Below, one piece after another: positions 17,869-25,821 of a stretch of DNA of 64,000 nucleotides. Numbering within the stretch: the stretch's first letter is position 1; each line of letters starts with the position of its first letter. The notes beneath the pieces were generated by a model. It was not told where the DNA came from. It ran no database searches and saw only the letters and a list, made by a program, of their open reading frames with translations. The position numbers and the translations under genes are program-made. The DNA is from Caproiciproducens faecalis (lineage in GTDB: Bacteria; Bacillota; Clostridia; Oscillospirales; Acutalibacteraceae), in NCBI RefSeq assembly GCF_019448085.1, contig NZ_JAGFNZ010000004.1, forward strand, positions 62,001-126,000. Direction: 5' to 3'.

Positions 17869-18586
17869 TTATGATCTGCGGGAACGGTCGTTGCAGCCGC
17901 AGTCGCTGACTTTGGGCGGGAAAAACTCGTCGGTCGGAAACTCGATGCGGCGGAACATATCGCATGGATCGTCTGATGTAGTGACACATTCTTTTTCCGG
18001 GATACAGAAGTCGTACGCGGGAATCAGCATTTGCACATTTCTGACAATTTGAACAATTGTAAAGATACCAATTGTAGCATAAACAGTTCGATTGGATGCA
18101 AAGTCCAGCTGACCGCCGAAATGTCTGCAGATTGAGTCGGGAATACGGCAGCAGCTCTCATTGCAATGCGACTGGCAGTCGCAGATTCGTGCCGACAGGC
18201 AAATCGGCTCCGCAACCTGACAGGTTGCTTTCGGGAGCACGTCGCCGCAGACAGAATTTGGGCCGTCGATGTCGTCCTGCGTGCAATCGGAAGTGAACAT
18301 TTTTACATTGCCCTCACTGCCATACAAAATTACCCTTTTGCTGAATATGGATACACCATTTACAATAGCGGGGCTTGTGGCCAACGGACAAAATACGTCC
18401 ACACACACATCGAAGAAAAAGGTCATATCTACCGAATAAAAGCCTTTGTTAAATGGTACCGGCTCCAAATCAAGGAACACAGTAATGACTTCGGCGTTTC
18501 TGAGCCTGACGTTTGTTGCATGTTCAATCAGGTCGTGCTTATCCGGTGGGAAATAAACCCTTAAATCTTCAAGGCAATCTTTATCA
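17869..18586 (-). CDS. 3' part of a conserved clostridial gene interrupted by the recombinase element
   Basis: The frame encodes SDKDCLEDLRVYFPPDKHD, then VFLDLEPVPFNKGFYSVDM, SKRVILYGSEGNVKMF and a Cys-rich C-terminus ending CGCNDRSRRS, about 238 residues. I recall this family (VYDSC-x-DKDCLEDLRV...EPVPFNRGFY) as a conserved, sporulation-associated protein of Clostridia with no proven function. The first usable start inside is a GTG at 18480, without a ribosome site, in the middle of conserved sequence. The frame is open up to 18651 with no ATG, GTG or TTG before 18480. Joined at TGA (18584-18586) to the piece at 22132-22029 it makes a full gene. Confidence 0.8.
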
Positions 18587-18721
18587 GAAGAGTAACCGTG
18601 ATAGAATAGTACTCTTTTAAATTGATTGAATGCAAAGCAGGGGTTGAAGTTTTATTTGTTATTATCATTTATCGTTAATTCTAAGATACCCGGCAGTGCT
18701 ATGTATCGTTACAGGGCAGAT

Positions 18722-18955
18722 TTATGCTGGCACATTCAACAGGATATACTGTTTGACCGGGCATTCATCGATACTTTCATAATCTTTGTATTCTCCGGTT
18801 TCAGAGACTCCTTCAAGGTGGAGAAATGCTGGGTGCATGAACTTGTCGTCAATCTGGCTTGCAACAATGTGCAATTCGATTAAGCCCATTCCGTCTTTTT
18901 CAATTTCCATTATTTTTTCTTTCAAAAGCTTGAGGTTTACGCTAATACTTTGCAT
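18722..18955 (-). CDS. small hypothetical protein (77 aa)
   Basis: This 77-residue acidic protein starts MQSISVNLKLLKEKIMEIEK and contains GLIELHIVASQIDDKF. I do not recognise a family. The start at 18955 has AAAGGA ten bases upstream; the frame is open 13 codons further but lacks a ribosome site. It has no signal or membrane segment. It is the last gene inside the element. The next 253 bases up to the acetyltransferase gene are AT-rich and I see no gene there. Confidence 0.6.
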   Translation of the reverse strand: MQSISVNLKLLKEKIMEIEKDGMGLIELHIVASQIDDKFMHPAFLHLEGVSETGEYKDYESIDECPVKQYILLNVPA

Positions 18956-19208
18956 TTCAAAAACATCCTTTTTTTTTAATTGGTTGCGCAACATTTGTAA
19001 TTTTAAAGGAAATGTTCTAAAATTGCAATAGCGAAAAAAGTCGCAATTATAGAAGTTTTAACGAATGGAAAAAATAGGATAAATAAACAAAATATATGAC
19101 ATAACTAAAATTTTTTTATGAAAAATTCGGAGATTAATTGCTGGAATGAGGACATTATAATCACAAAGAAAAATAAAATTCACATGTTCTCTGTCGAAGT
19201 GAGATGGC

Positions 19209-19496
19209 TTATGACTTGTTTGTTCGAATATCGCAATATTCAGGGTGACTGTCAAACCATTTGACGGCATACGAACAGGTGAGTACTGCCTTGCGCTTTT
19301 GCTCTCTGAGCAAAGAGGCGGAAGCTTCCATCAGTTTGCCGGCGACACCCTGTCCCCGAAGAGAATCGTCCACAAAAGTATGGTCGATGTTTACCGTCTG
19401 TTCATCCATGTCCGGAAAGGTGACCTCGGCAATCACCTGGTGAGATTCATTTTCAGCGTATATACGGTTTTTTTCATAGATCAGTTCCAATTTCAT
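19209..19496 (-). CDS. GNAT-fold N-acetyltransferase, YjdJ type
   Basis: This is a short, single-domain acetyltransferase of about 95 residues. It has the family pattern VIAEVTFPD, then IDHTFVDDSLRGQGVAGKLM (acetyl-CoA loop, with R-G-Q-G-V-A-G-K) and a C-terminal YAVKWFDSHPEY. This small class is widespread with unknown acceptor. The start is uncertain. An AGGAGG sits almost on top of the ATG at 19496, so the TTG at 19490 may be used; upstream ATGs to 19535 lack a site. It is cargo of the recombinase element. Confidence 0.8.
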   Translation of the reverse strand: MKLELIYEKNRIYAENESHQVIAEVTFPDMDEQTVNIDHTFVDDSLRGQGVAGKLMEASASLLREQKRKAVLTCSYAVKWFDSHPEYCDIRTNKS

Positions 19497-19549
19497 TCCT
19501 CCTGTCTGTTTGTAGTATGCCATTTTTTCTTTCATTTTGTCAATGTGTA

Positions 19550-21037
19550 TTATGAATGAATTGGTTTTAAGTAAACTTCCAGCGTAAACTCTCCCGGTTT
19601 CGCACCCTTTTCTTTATTGTAAATAATTTTCCCGATCATTGCTTTTAGAAGCAGGTTCTTTTTTTGTGTAGATGCGGCACCATAAACCTCCAGCAGGGTT
19701 ACTGCTTTTTTACTGTCATTAGGACAGTCGATAGGTAAGGAAGAAGTCGTTGTGTCTTTCATCTTTTGCAGCCTGTTTTCTTTTTCCTTCAGATATGTCT
19801 GACGCTTCAGAAAGGTGTCCAGGTCATACACGCCCTGCTCCAGAAGATCGTGCAGTTTTCCAATTTGCCCCGCAGTGGTTTTGATTTCCGACTCTACGGT
19901 ATTGAGGAATTCCCTGTTTTCCGATTTCGGCCGCAGCGCGGGATTTTTCTGTGAAATCCTGTACTCGCTCATTCTGCTTTTCAGTTCGTGCACAACCGCG
20001 TCTTCGATCAGGGACAGAGCGGAGGACACCATGCAGCCTGGTTTCTGACATAGCAGGTAGGCTCCTCCCTTACGGATCACCTGGCGCTGCATCGGTGCGC
20101 CGCAGTGCGCGCAGTAGACCAGACCGGCGAGCGGGTTTTCCACACTGCCCGTATTTGCCGGCGGATGGGAGCGACAGGCTGCCATTTTCTGTGCCTGCTC
20201 AAAAATTTCATCCTGTACGATGGGCGGATGGATTCCTGCTACAACAGTCCATCTGTCCGGTGAGTTCTGAATGGTGATCTGCTTGCTGTTTCCCTTCGCA
20301 CCCTTACGGATCTGTGTTTTCCGGTTCCAGACGATTTTGCCTGTGTAGACGGGGTTGTGGAGGATTTTCATGACGGATGACCGGCCGAATTTTTCAGAGC
20401 GGTGGGGTTTGGCCCCCATGGCGTTAACCGTGTCGGCAATATGCTGGCAGCCCAGTCCCTTGTTGACGTACAGGTCAAACATCATCCGCACGAAACGGGC
20501 CTCTTCCTCGCAAACCGCTAGTGTAGGCCGCTTGTTGACTGTTGTTTTCACATATCCGTAAGGCGCGTTGGCAACATACCCTCCGTCCGCAATGGTTTTT
20601 TTAATCCCCCGCTGCATCCGGCGTTTAATCGCTTTGAGCTCCTGCCGGGCCATAAAGGTTTCAAATTCGGAGTAGGTTTCATCCATTTCGTTGTTCAGGT
20701 CGTAAATCTTGCGCGGCGTAATGATTTTTGTATCCGCATTTTTCAGCGTTTCAAGAATGACCCCCTGGTCGCTCATGGCACCGCGCCCCAGACGGTCAAT
20801 ATCCATGCACAGAACCGCGTCGTATTCGCCTCGCTCCACGTCGGTAAGCAGCTGCAGCATCTGCGGGCGTGCATACAGGGATTCGCCGGAAACGACTTCT
20901 TCATAAATTTTTGTTATGTCAAGATTGTTTTTAGCGGCGAACTCCTGCAGGGTTTCCCTGTGGCGCTTCAAGGTTTCGTCCACGGTATCACTCAGTTCCT
21001 CCGCCCGGCTTTTGCGCAGATAAATTGCTGTAATCAT
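19550..21037 (-). CDS. large serine recombinase (site-specific)
   Basis: This is 495 residues. The N-terminal resolvase domain starts MITAIYLRKSRAEE with nucleophile Ser10, then VVSGESLYARPQM and CMDIDRLGRGAMSDQG (catalytic Arg). The recombinase domain has APYGYVK and SSVMKILHNPVYTGKIVWNRK, then a zinc ribbon (YCAHCGAPM...LLCQKPGC) and a coiled coil (about 390-440). This is the layout of phage integrases and of SpoIVCA, which excises the B. subtilis skin element. Lying inside the split gene's insert, it is the obvious enzyme for excision. No phage structural genes accompany it. Confidence 0.95.
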   Translation of the reverse strand: MITAIYLRKSRAEELSDTVDETLKRHRETLQEFAAKNNLDITKIYEEVVSGESLYARPQMLQLLTDVERGEYDAVLCMDIDRLGRGAMSDQGVILETLKNADTKIITPRKIYDLNNEMDETYSEFETFMARQELKAIKRRMQRGIKKTIADGGYVANAPYGYVKTTVNKRPTLAVCEEEARFVRMMFDLYVNKGLGCQHIADTVNAMGAKPHRSEKFGRSSVMKILHNPVYTGKIVWNRKTQIRKGAKGNSKQITIQNSPDRWTVVAGIHPPIVQDEIFEQAQKMAACRSHPPANTGSVENPLAGLVYCAHCGAPMQRQVIRKGGAYLLCQKPGCMVSSALSLIEDAVVHELKSRMSEYRISQKNPALRPKSENREFLNTVESEIKTTAGQIGKLHDLLEQGVYDLDTFLKRQTYLKEKENRLQKMKDTTTSSLPIDCPNDSKKAVTLLEVYGAASTQKKNLLLKAMIGKIIYNKEKGAKPGEFTLEVYLKPIHS

Positions 21038-21091
21038 TTTATCACCGCTTTCCTTACCTATATTTATGGAAGAAACAGATCAATATTCCAG

Positions 21092-21124
21092 CCTCCGAAT
21101 CCAGAAGGATGCGGAGGTTTTTTT
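21092..21124 (+). terminator. hairpin with T-run ahead of the small plus-strand genes
   Basis: CCTCCG (21092-21097) pairs with CGGAGG (21112-21117), an inner ATCC pairs with GGAT, and seven T follow. It lies between the divergent recombinase and the small genes, so it insulates them or acts as a leader attenuator. Confidence 0.7.
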
Positions 21125-21196
21125 ATTGTGCCGGAACCCCGTTCTGCACGAATAGGACAAACATCGGCATTCATATTTTTTATAGAGGTGATGCAT

Positions 21197-21376
21197 ATGC
21201 GCGACACAGGGAAGCCGATTGTCACCGTACATATTTTGCCGGGAACAGACGAAGAGATTGCGTGCAACAGAGAAAATCTGCGTTATGTAACGGAACAGAT
21301 CTGCACCGAAATAAGCGGATCGGAAACCAGCGTAACGATTGACTGGGAAGGTGTCGGCGAAAAAAAGTCCGATTGA
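21197..21376 (+). CDS. small element-encoded protein (59 aa)
   Basis: This 59-residue acidic protein begins MRDTGKPIVTVHILPG and includes CTEISGSETSVTIDWEGVG. The ribosome site AGAGGTG is six bases before the ATG at 21197, making this start better than the ATG at 21191. No family is recognised. It is the first of three closely packed plus-strand genes divergent from the recombinase, a place where recombination directionality factors are often found. That role is a guess from position only. Confidence 0.65.
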   Translation: MRDTGKPIVTVHILPGTDEEIACNRENLRYVTEQICTEISGSETSVTIDWEGVGEKKSD

Positions 21377-21393
21377 AAGAGGGGGAAGACCCT

Positions 21394-21528
21394 ATGCAAT
21401 ACAAGGTGCTTCAGGGTTATATGGCGCTTTGCCGTTTTTATGGATGGAAACCGACGTGGGCCGGACTCAAAGCGTTTAACCGCGGTGACCGCGCGAGAAG
21501 TCTGAAAAGGGGGGAGCCAAAAAAATGA
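21394..21528 (+). CDS. very small element-encoded protein (44 aa)
   Basis: This 44-residue basic protein starts MQYKVLQGYMALCRFYGWKP and ends RARSLKRGEPKK. It has a strong GAGGGGG ribosome site. Its stop overlaps the next start (ATGA), so they are coupled. High Arg/Lys content suggests nucleic-acid binding; no family recognised. Confidence 0.6.
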   Translation: MQYKVLQGYMALCRFYGWKPTWAGLKAFNRGDRARSLKRGEPKK

Positions 21529-21677
21529 TGTGCGCGTTATGCAGAAAATGCAAGAGTGGGTTTGACAACAGGGTCTGCCGCCATTTTTGTTCCGCCTACA
21601 AACGTGCTTTTGAACGCAATGTGGAACGGCAGCTGGACGAAACGCTGTTTCGCCGTCTTGCCAGAATCTCCAAATAG
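21525..21677 (+). CDS. small Cys-rich, possibly zinc-binding protein (50 aa)
   Basis: This 50-residue protein begins MMCALCRKCKSG and continues VCRHFCSAYKRAF. Cysteines and a histidine spaced C-x2-C-x2-C...C-x-H-x-C look like a metal site. An Arg-rich amphipathic tail (ERQLDETLFRRLARISK) follows. The GGGGGAG ribosome site lies in the end of the previous gene. A DNA-binding accessory role for the recombinase is possible but unproven. Confidence 0.62.
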   Translation: MMCALCRKCKSGFDNRVCRHFCSAYKRAFERNVERQLDETLFRRLARISK

Positions 21678-21695
21678 ACTGGTGTGAAAAAACAG

Positions 21696-21717
21696 AGCCG
21701 TCCCACACGGGGCGGCT
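21696..21717. terminator. terminator between convergent small genes
   Basis: AGCCGTCCC pairs with GGGGCGGCT around loop ACAC, with one G-T pair. On the minus strand it leads into CTGTTTTTTC, serving the gene at 21726. Confidence 0.75.
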
Positions 21718-21725
21718 GTCGTTCT

Positions 21726-21911
21726 TCATTGATTTTTCATATACTCTGTAATGCGTTCGTGAAAATTTTCATAGGAGCTGCTTCCGTTCAATAGCTTCAG
21801 CTGCATATCATCCGACAGAGAGAAGAAATAGTCCCTTACTTTTCTGTCCCGTTCGGGCAGATTCGAAGGAAATGGGAATTCGTAAAATCCGGTATAATCC
21901 AAACCAATCAC
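21726..21911 (-). CDS. small hypothetical protein (about 58-61 aa)
   Basis: The protein contains DYTGFYEFPFPSNLPERDRK, VRDYFFSLSDDMQLKLL and SSYENFHERITEYM. It reads like a real acidic, helical protein but I cannot name it. The start is either GTG at 21911 or, better placed behind GAGGTGAT, TTG at 21902. It is the first minus-strand gene inside the element, next to the 5' junction. Confidence 0.6.
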   Translation of the reverse strand: MIGLDYTGFYEFPFPSNLPERDRKVRDYFFSLSDDMQLKLLNGSSSYENFHERITEYMKNQ

Positions 21912-22018
21912 CTCAGGAATAGTGTATGACTATTTTACAAAAACATGCAGAATTTTCCTGTCATTTTGTTTTAGAACCAGCGCAGCGGACGTTCAGCTGC
22001 CGCTTGTATCAAGCGTGT

Positions 22019-22132
22019 TTACCGTTCTTCACTGCATGAGTCGTATACGCGCAGTCCGTCTATGCATACAGCTTCATTAAAATTTCCTGAATTTTGCACA
22101 TTTGCAGATGTTTCCGAGCAATTTCCATCCAT
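22019..22132 (-). CDS. 5' part of the interrupted conserved gene, with intact start signals
   Basis: ATG at 22132 follows a perfect AGGAGG with eight-base spacing. It encodes MDGNCSETSANVQNSGNFNE, then AVCIDGLRVYDSC, and stops four codons later. CIDxxRVYDSC is the N-terminal motif of the family whose remaining part lies at 17869-18586 on the same strand. Only codons 1-34 belong to the family; SEER-stop comes from the element end. CATAAAATG at 22188-22180 resembles a late-sporulation sigma-factor -10, but I could not match a -35. The interval 22133-22495 is otherwise AT-rich leader and promoter DNA without a visible gene. Confidence 0.82.
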   Translation of the reverse strand: MDGNCSETSANVQNSGNFNEAVCIDGLRVYDSCSEER

Positions 22133-22495
22133 AAAATAATCCTCCTAACACATTTAGTGAAACCTTTGTTTCTCAATACCATTTTATGGCGGCTGTTTCA
22201 TTGTGTTACAGAAATATTTTCCCATCACGGCTAAGTTTTTTCAAAATAGTAAAAAACTAATAAATTAATATATAATAAAAAATATATAGTATTAATAATC
22301 ATTAAAATATAGTAATAATCTATTTTAAATGAGCAATAAATACAAAATATGATTATTTCAATCCGATTAATTCGTCTTTTTATAAAATCTTTACTATTTA
22401 TATTTTATTAAGATTCTGTTATAATTGTGTTAACCAAATGTAAGAAATTCATCAGGTAAGAATAATCACTCGACAGGACGAAATGAGGTTATCTA

Positions 22496-23497
22496 ATGTC
22501 ACTTGCGCTCATTATCGCACTTCTCCTTGTTTGCGCTTCTATCTTTGTCAACGGCTGGACAGACGCGCCGAATGCAATTGCTACTGTTGTTTCGACCCGA
22601 GTGCTTTCCCCACGGGCGGCAGTTTTAATGGCTACAGCCTTTAATCTGGTCGGTATCATGTGCTTCGGCACTGCGGTTGCCAGTACGATTGCCAATCTTG
22701 TCAATGTCGGAACCGGGTCCAATCCTCTGATTGCGATTTGCGCAGCTCAGCTTTCCATAGTAATATGGTCGGTGTCTGCTTGGAAATTTGGAATTCCAAC
22801 CAGTGAAAGCCACGCGCTGATTGCCGGGCTGATGGGTTCTGGGATTGCCTATAACGGCGTTTCCGCTTTTAAGCTGGCAGAGTTCCAAAAGGTGCTTTGG
22901 GGCATCGTTATCTCGACAGTCGTAGGATTCTGCGTAGCTTATGTTGTGACCAAATTAGTCGGTTTTCTGTTCCGCAGGGTTAAGCGCGCGAAAGCAAACC
23001 GCTTTTTCTCTCTGGGACAAGTTGCTTCCGCCGCCCTGATGGCCACGAGCCACGGAGCGCAGGACGGGCAGAAATTTATGGGCGTTTTTGTACTGGTTAT
23101 TCTTCTTGCGAAAAATCAGCCGATTCCGCAGACCGTTCATATTGATATCTGGATTATGTTCCTCTGTTCCATCGTTATGGCGATCGGGACTTCCATCGGC
23201 GGTTACCGTATCATTAAGACAATGGGAATCGATATGGTAAAATTGGAAAAGTATCAGGGATTTTCCGCTGAGATTGTGGCTTCACTCTGTATGCTGATTA
23301 CGACCGTATCTTCCGGAATTCCCCTTTCCACCACCAATACAAAAGGGACAGCGATGATGGGTGCCGGCGCGGCAAGGCGTTTTTCCGATGTAAACTGGGG
23401 AATAGCGAAAGAAATGGTCGTGGCATGGGTATTGACTTTTCCGGCCTGCCTTATTCTGGGCTATGTTATGACCAAACTGTTTGTGCTGATTTTCTAA
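22496..23497 (+). CDS. inorganic phosphate transporter, PiT family
   Basis: This 333-residue, multi-helix carrier moves phosphate with H+ or Na+. The duplicated PiT signatures are visible: NGWTDAPNAIATVVSTRVLS near the start, and TSHGAQDGQKFMG plus GIPLSTTNTKGTAMMG in the second half. It is followed 67 bp later by a DUF47 protein, the standard partner. A TATAAT at 22420 may be its -10, with no good -35. The upstream AT-rich stretch may hold control sites that I cannot name. Confidence 0.95.
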   Translation: MSLALIIALLLVCASIFVNGWTDAPNAIATVVSTRVLSPRAAVLMATAFNLVGIMCFGTAVASTIANLVNVGTGSNPLIAICAAQLSIVIWSVSAWKFGIPTSESHALIAGLMGSGIAYNGVSAFKLAEFQKVLWGIVISTVVGFCVAYVVTKLVGFLFRRVKRAKANRFFSLGQVASAALMATSHGAQDGQKFMGVFVLVILLAKNQPIPQTVHIDIWIMFLCSIVMAIGTSIGGYRIIKTMGIDMVKLEKYQGFSAEIVASLCMLITTVSSGIPLSTTNTKGTAMMGAGAARRFSDVNWGIAKEMVVAWVLTFPACLILGYVMTKLFVLIF

Positions 23498-23564
23498 ACC
23501 GCAAAACAGTATAGGATATGTAAAGAATAATGAATCTGTTATTTTGAAGGGTAAGGGAACTATC

Positions 23565-24197
23565 ATGAGTAATTTTTTTGCTAAAGGGCCGGACTATTTC
23601 TCACTGTTTGAAAAAGGGATCGGTATTTCCTGCCAGGCTGCAAAAGTGCTTCAGAATTCGTTTTCGGACGGCGCCATTGATAAAAATGAAATAAAACTGC
23701 TCAAAGACATTGAGCACGATGGGGACAAGCACGTTCACTATTGCTCCAACCTCATTGCAGACGCGTTTATTACACCGATTGACCGTTCGGATATGATGGA
23801 TATGGTTCGCGCCATTGAATCAATTACCGACAGTATCGACGATATTGGAAACCAGATTTACATGATGCATATTTCGGGCGCAAATGAGACAACTGTGAAA
23901 CTGGTCGATCTGATTGTCAAAAGCTGCGAGGGACTTTGCACTTTGATGTCCGACTTTAAGCAGTTCAAGAAGAATTTGAAGAGCATTAAGCAGATGTCGG
24001 TATATGTCAATCATCTGGAAGAAGAGGGCGACGCGATTTTCAGCGAGGCGATGAGAGAGCTCTTTGATCCGGAAAACAAGATGGAGATGATCGATGTGAT
24101 CCGTCTTCAGAATCTTTACAATACCATGGAAAATTCGCTGGACTACTGTGAAGACGTCGCCGATATTGTAGAGCAGATTATTATTTCAAACACTTAA
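23565..24197 (+). CDS. DUF47 (PhoU-like) partner of the phosphate transporter
   Basis: This 210-residue all-helical protein starts MSNFFAKGPDYFSLFEKG and contains DIEHDGDKHVHYCSNLIADA and FITPIDRSDMMDMV, both typical of DUF47. These proteins are fused to or paired with PiT carriers and probably regulate them. The ATG at 23565 with AAGGG is preferred over an upstream TTG at 23544. The pair is closed by a terminator. Confidence 0.92.
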   Translation: MSNFFAKGPDYFSLFEKGIGISCQAAKVLQNSFSDGAIDKNEIKLLKDIEHDGDKHVHYCSNLIADAFITPIDRSDMMDMVRAIESITDSIDDIGNQIYMMHISGANETTVKLVDLIVKSCEGLCTLMSDFKQFKKNLKSIKQMSVYVNHLEEEGDAIFSEAMRELFDPENKMEMIDVIRLQNLYNTMENSLDYCEDVADIVEQIIISNT

Positions 24198-24212
24198 GCA
24201 AACCACTTTTTC

Positions 24213-24240
24213 AAGCTCACCTTTTAGGTGGGCTTTTTAT
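24213..24240 (+). terminator. terminator after the phosphate transport genes
   Basis: AAGCTCACC pairs with GGTGGGCTT (one T-G pair) around TTTTA and is followed by TTTTAT. Confidence 0.85.
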
Positions 24241-24277
24241 TTTGGCTGCGGGGAAAAGGGCGGCAAAGATTTTATTA

Positions 24278-24306
24278 TTGAACCGCGCCCAATAGTTTGC
24301 TATAAT
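24278..24306 (+). promoter_or_regulatory. promoter of the thyX operon
   Basis: TTGAAC at 24278 and TATAAT at 24301 are spaced by 17 bp, 40 bp before thyX. Genes to 30449 follow on the same strand with short gaps. Confidence 0.7.
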
Positions 24307-24345
24307 ACTCTTATTAATGACATAAAAGTGTAAAGGGGATTTTCC

Positions 24346-25116
24346 ATGGCAAAGGTTACGCTGATTGCATATACTCCCGAACCGGAAAAAACGGTAGCGC
24401 AGGCGGCAAAGCTCTGCTATTCACCTGCTTCCATAGAAGATATATCGGAAGGACTCACCGACGAAAAGGTTGCGTCCTTTGTGGACATGCTGGCAGAAAT
24501 CGGTCATGAAAGCCCGATTGAGCACGCGTCTTTTACGTTTGGCATCCAAGGGGTTTCCCGTTCTTTTTTGGCGCAGATGACCCGCCACCGAATTGCTTCT
24601 TACAGCGTGCAGAGTCAGCGTTATGTGACGGAGGCCTGCTTTGAGTATGTCGTTCCTCCGGAGATTGAAGCCATCCCCGAAGCAAAGGCGGAGTTCCTAA
24701 AAGCGATGGAAGAAGATCAGAAGCACTATGAAAAACTGACCTTTCTTTTAAAAGAGAAACATAAAAAAGAACTGATGGCCGCCGGAAAAGATGAAAAATC
24801 CGCCGAGCGCGCTGCGCAGAAACAGGCGATTGAGGACGCGCGGTTTGTTCTGCCCAACGCCTGTGACACCAAAATGGTCTGTACCATGAACGCGCGTTCG
24901 CTCTATAACTTCTTTTCCCACCGCTGCTGCAACCGCGCCCAGTGGGAAATCCGCGCCGTTGCGGTGGAAATGCTGCGTCTTGTCCGCGGCGTGGCGCCGC
25001 ACCTCTTCAAGCACTGCGGGCCGCCTTGCCTGCGCGGTGCCTGCCCCGAGGGCAAAATGTCCTGCGGCAAAATCAGTGAGGTGCGCGAGTTTTTTAATGG
25101 AATAGGGGAAAACTGA
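24346..25116 (+). CDS. thyX: FAD-dependent thymidylate synthase
   Basis: This 256-residue flavoenzyme makes dTMP from dUMP with methylenetetrahydrofolate. The ThyX motif RHRIASYSVQSQRYV is near residue 80, preceded by HESPIEHASFTF. Between residues 130 and 160 lies a charged helical insertion, and the C-terminus adds a Cys-rich tail (CGPPCLRGACPEGKMSCGK) common in clostridial ThyX. The gene ends in TGATG, overlapping the thymidylate kinase start, so consecutive dTMP steps are coupled. Confidence 0.96.
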   Translation: MAKVTLIAYTPEPEKTVAQAAKLCYSPASIEDISEGLTDEKVASFVDMLAEIGHESPIEHASFTFGIQGVSRSFLAQMTRHRIASYSVQSQRYVTEACFEYVVPPEIEAIPEAKAEFLKAMEEDQKHYEKLTFLLKEKHKKELMAAGKDEKSAERAAQKQAIEDARFVLPNACDTKMVCTMNARSLYNFFSHRCCNRAQWEIRAVAVEMLRLVRGVAPHLFKHCGPPCLRGACPEGKMSCGKISEVREFFNGIGEN

Positions 25117-25781
25117 TGGGCGGAAAATTAATTACCATGGAGGGACTGGACGGCAGCGGAAAGGCAACGCAGACCGAACTGCTCTGTCAGACGCTGACCG
25201 GGCGGGGCGTGAAGCTGCGCCGCGTCTCTTTTCCAGACTATAACGAACCTTCCTCTATTTTGGCCCAGATGTACCTGAATGGGGAATTTGGTACCAATCC
25301 GGACGATGTTAACGCTTATGCCGCTTCCTCATTTTATGCGGTTGACCGCTATGCGAGCTATAAAAAATACTGGCAGCAGGATTACCTCGCCGGTTCTTTG
25401 ATTATCGCCGACCGGTATACTACATCCAATATCGTATTTCAGCTTTCCAAGCAGCCGCGCGAACTCTGGGCGGATTTTGTGGAGTGGGTACAGGATTATG
25501 AATACAATAAACTGGGGCTGCCCCGGCCTGACCTGACCATCTATCTGAATATGCCGCTGGATGTTTCCCAGAAACTTCTGAGCAGCAGGTACCATGGAAA
25601 TGAGGATAAAAAGGATATTCACGAAAGCAACGCGGAGTATCTGCGTGCATGCCGCAAAAGTGCGGAATACGCCTCGCAGAAGCTGAACTGGAAGATCGTT
25701 CAGTGTGCGGATGACAGGGGCCTGAAGACGGTTGAACAAATTCACGGCGAAGTGATGAAGATTGCAGCAGACGTGCTGTGA
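25116..25781 (+). CDS. tmk: thymidylate kinase (dTMP kinase)
   Basis: This 221-residue P-loop kinase phosphorylates dTMP to dTDP. The P-loop is MEGLDGSGKATQTE, followed by VSFPDY, then IADRYTTSNIVFQ (DRY motif) and a lid around RYHGNEDKKDIHE. Its start overlaps thyX by one base. The variant without the YGGxR-type lid is a recognised clostridial tmk branch. A related deoxynucleoside kinase is less likely given the neighbour. Confidence 0.92.
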   Translation: MGGKLITMEGLDGSGKATQTELLCQTLTGRGVKLRRVSFPDYNEPSSILAQMYLNGEFGTNPDDVNAYAASSFYAVDRYASYKKYWQQDYLAGSLIIADRYTTSNIVFQLSKQPRELWADFVEWVQDYEYNKLGLPRPDLTIYLNMPLDVSQKLLSSRYHGNEDKKDIHESNAEYLRACRKSAEYASQKLNWKIVQCADDRGLKTVEQIHGEVMKIAADVL

Positions 25782-25821
25782 ATTTCACGGACTTTGTCAT
25801 GGGAACAGAAGGACGGATGAT

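Larger units (their letters stand above)
18584..22031 (-). mobile_element. skin-like intervening element with large serine recombinase (3445 bp when excised)
   Basis: The element splits one minus-strand gene into a 5' part (22132-22029) and a 3' part (18586-17869). The two junctions share TGA at 22031-22029 and 18586-18584, and recombination there restores the reading frame. It carries, on the minus strand, a 61-aa protein, a large serine recombinase, a GNAT protein and a 77-aa protein. On the plus strand it carries three very small proteins. The rebuilt circle junction is GGTTACTCTTC-TGAA-GAACGGTAAAC, whose half-sites match as a dyad at 8 of 11 positions. That is expected of a serine-integrase attP, with GA as the likely crossover dinucleotide. 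Confidence 0.82.

Noticed and set aside
18481-18680. Loss of the start of the gene at 17869 by a one-base frameshift in an A-run (an ATG at about 18671 lies in another frame).
   Set aside because: That ATG has no ribosome site and its peptide does not match the family. The split-gene explanation accounts for the missing start and for the orphan N-terminus at 22132 with a perfect frame join.
19550-21911. A prophage.
   Set aside because: Apart from the serine recombinase there are no capsid, tail, packaging, lysis or replication genes, and the insert is only 3.4 kb.
22133-22495. A sporulation sigma-factor promoter for the split gene (CATAAAATG at 22188-22180, minus strand).
   Set aside because: The -10-like match is suggestive, but I found no -35 at the right distance for sigma-E or sigma-K, so it is mentioned only as a hint.
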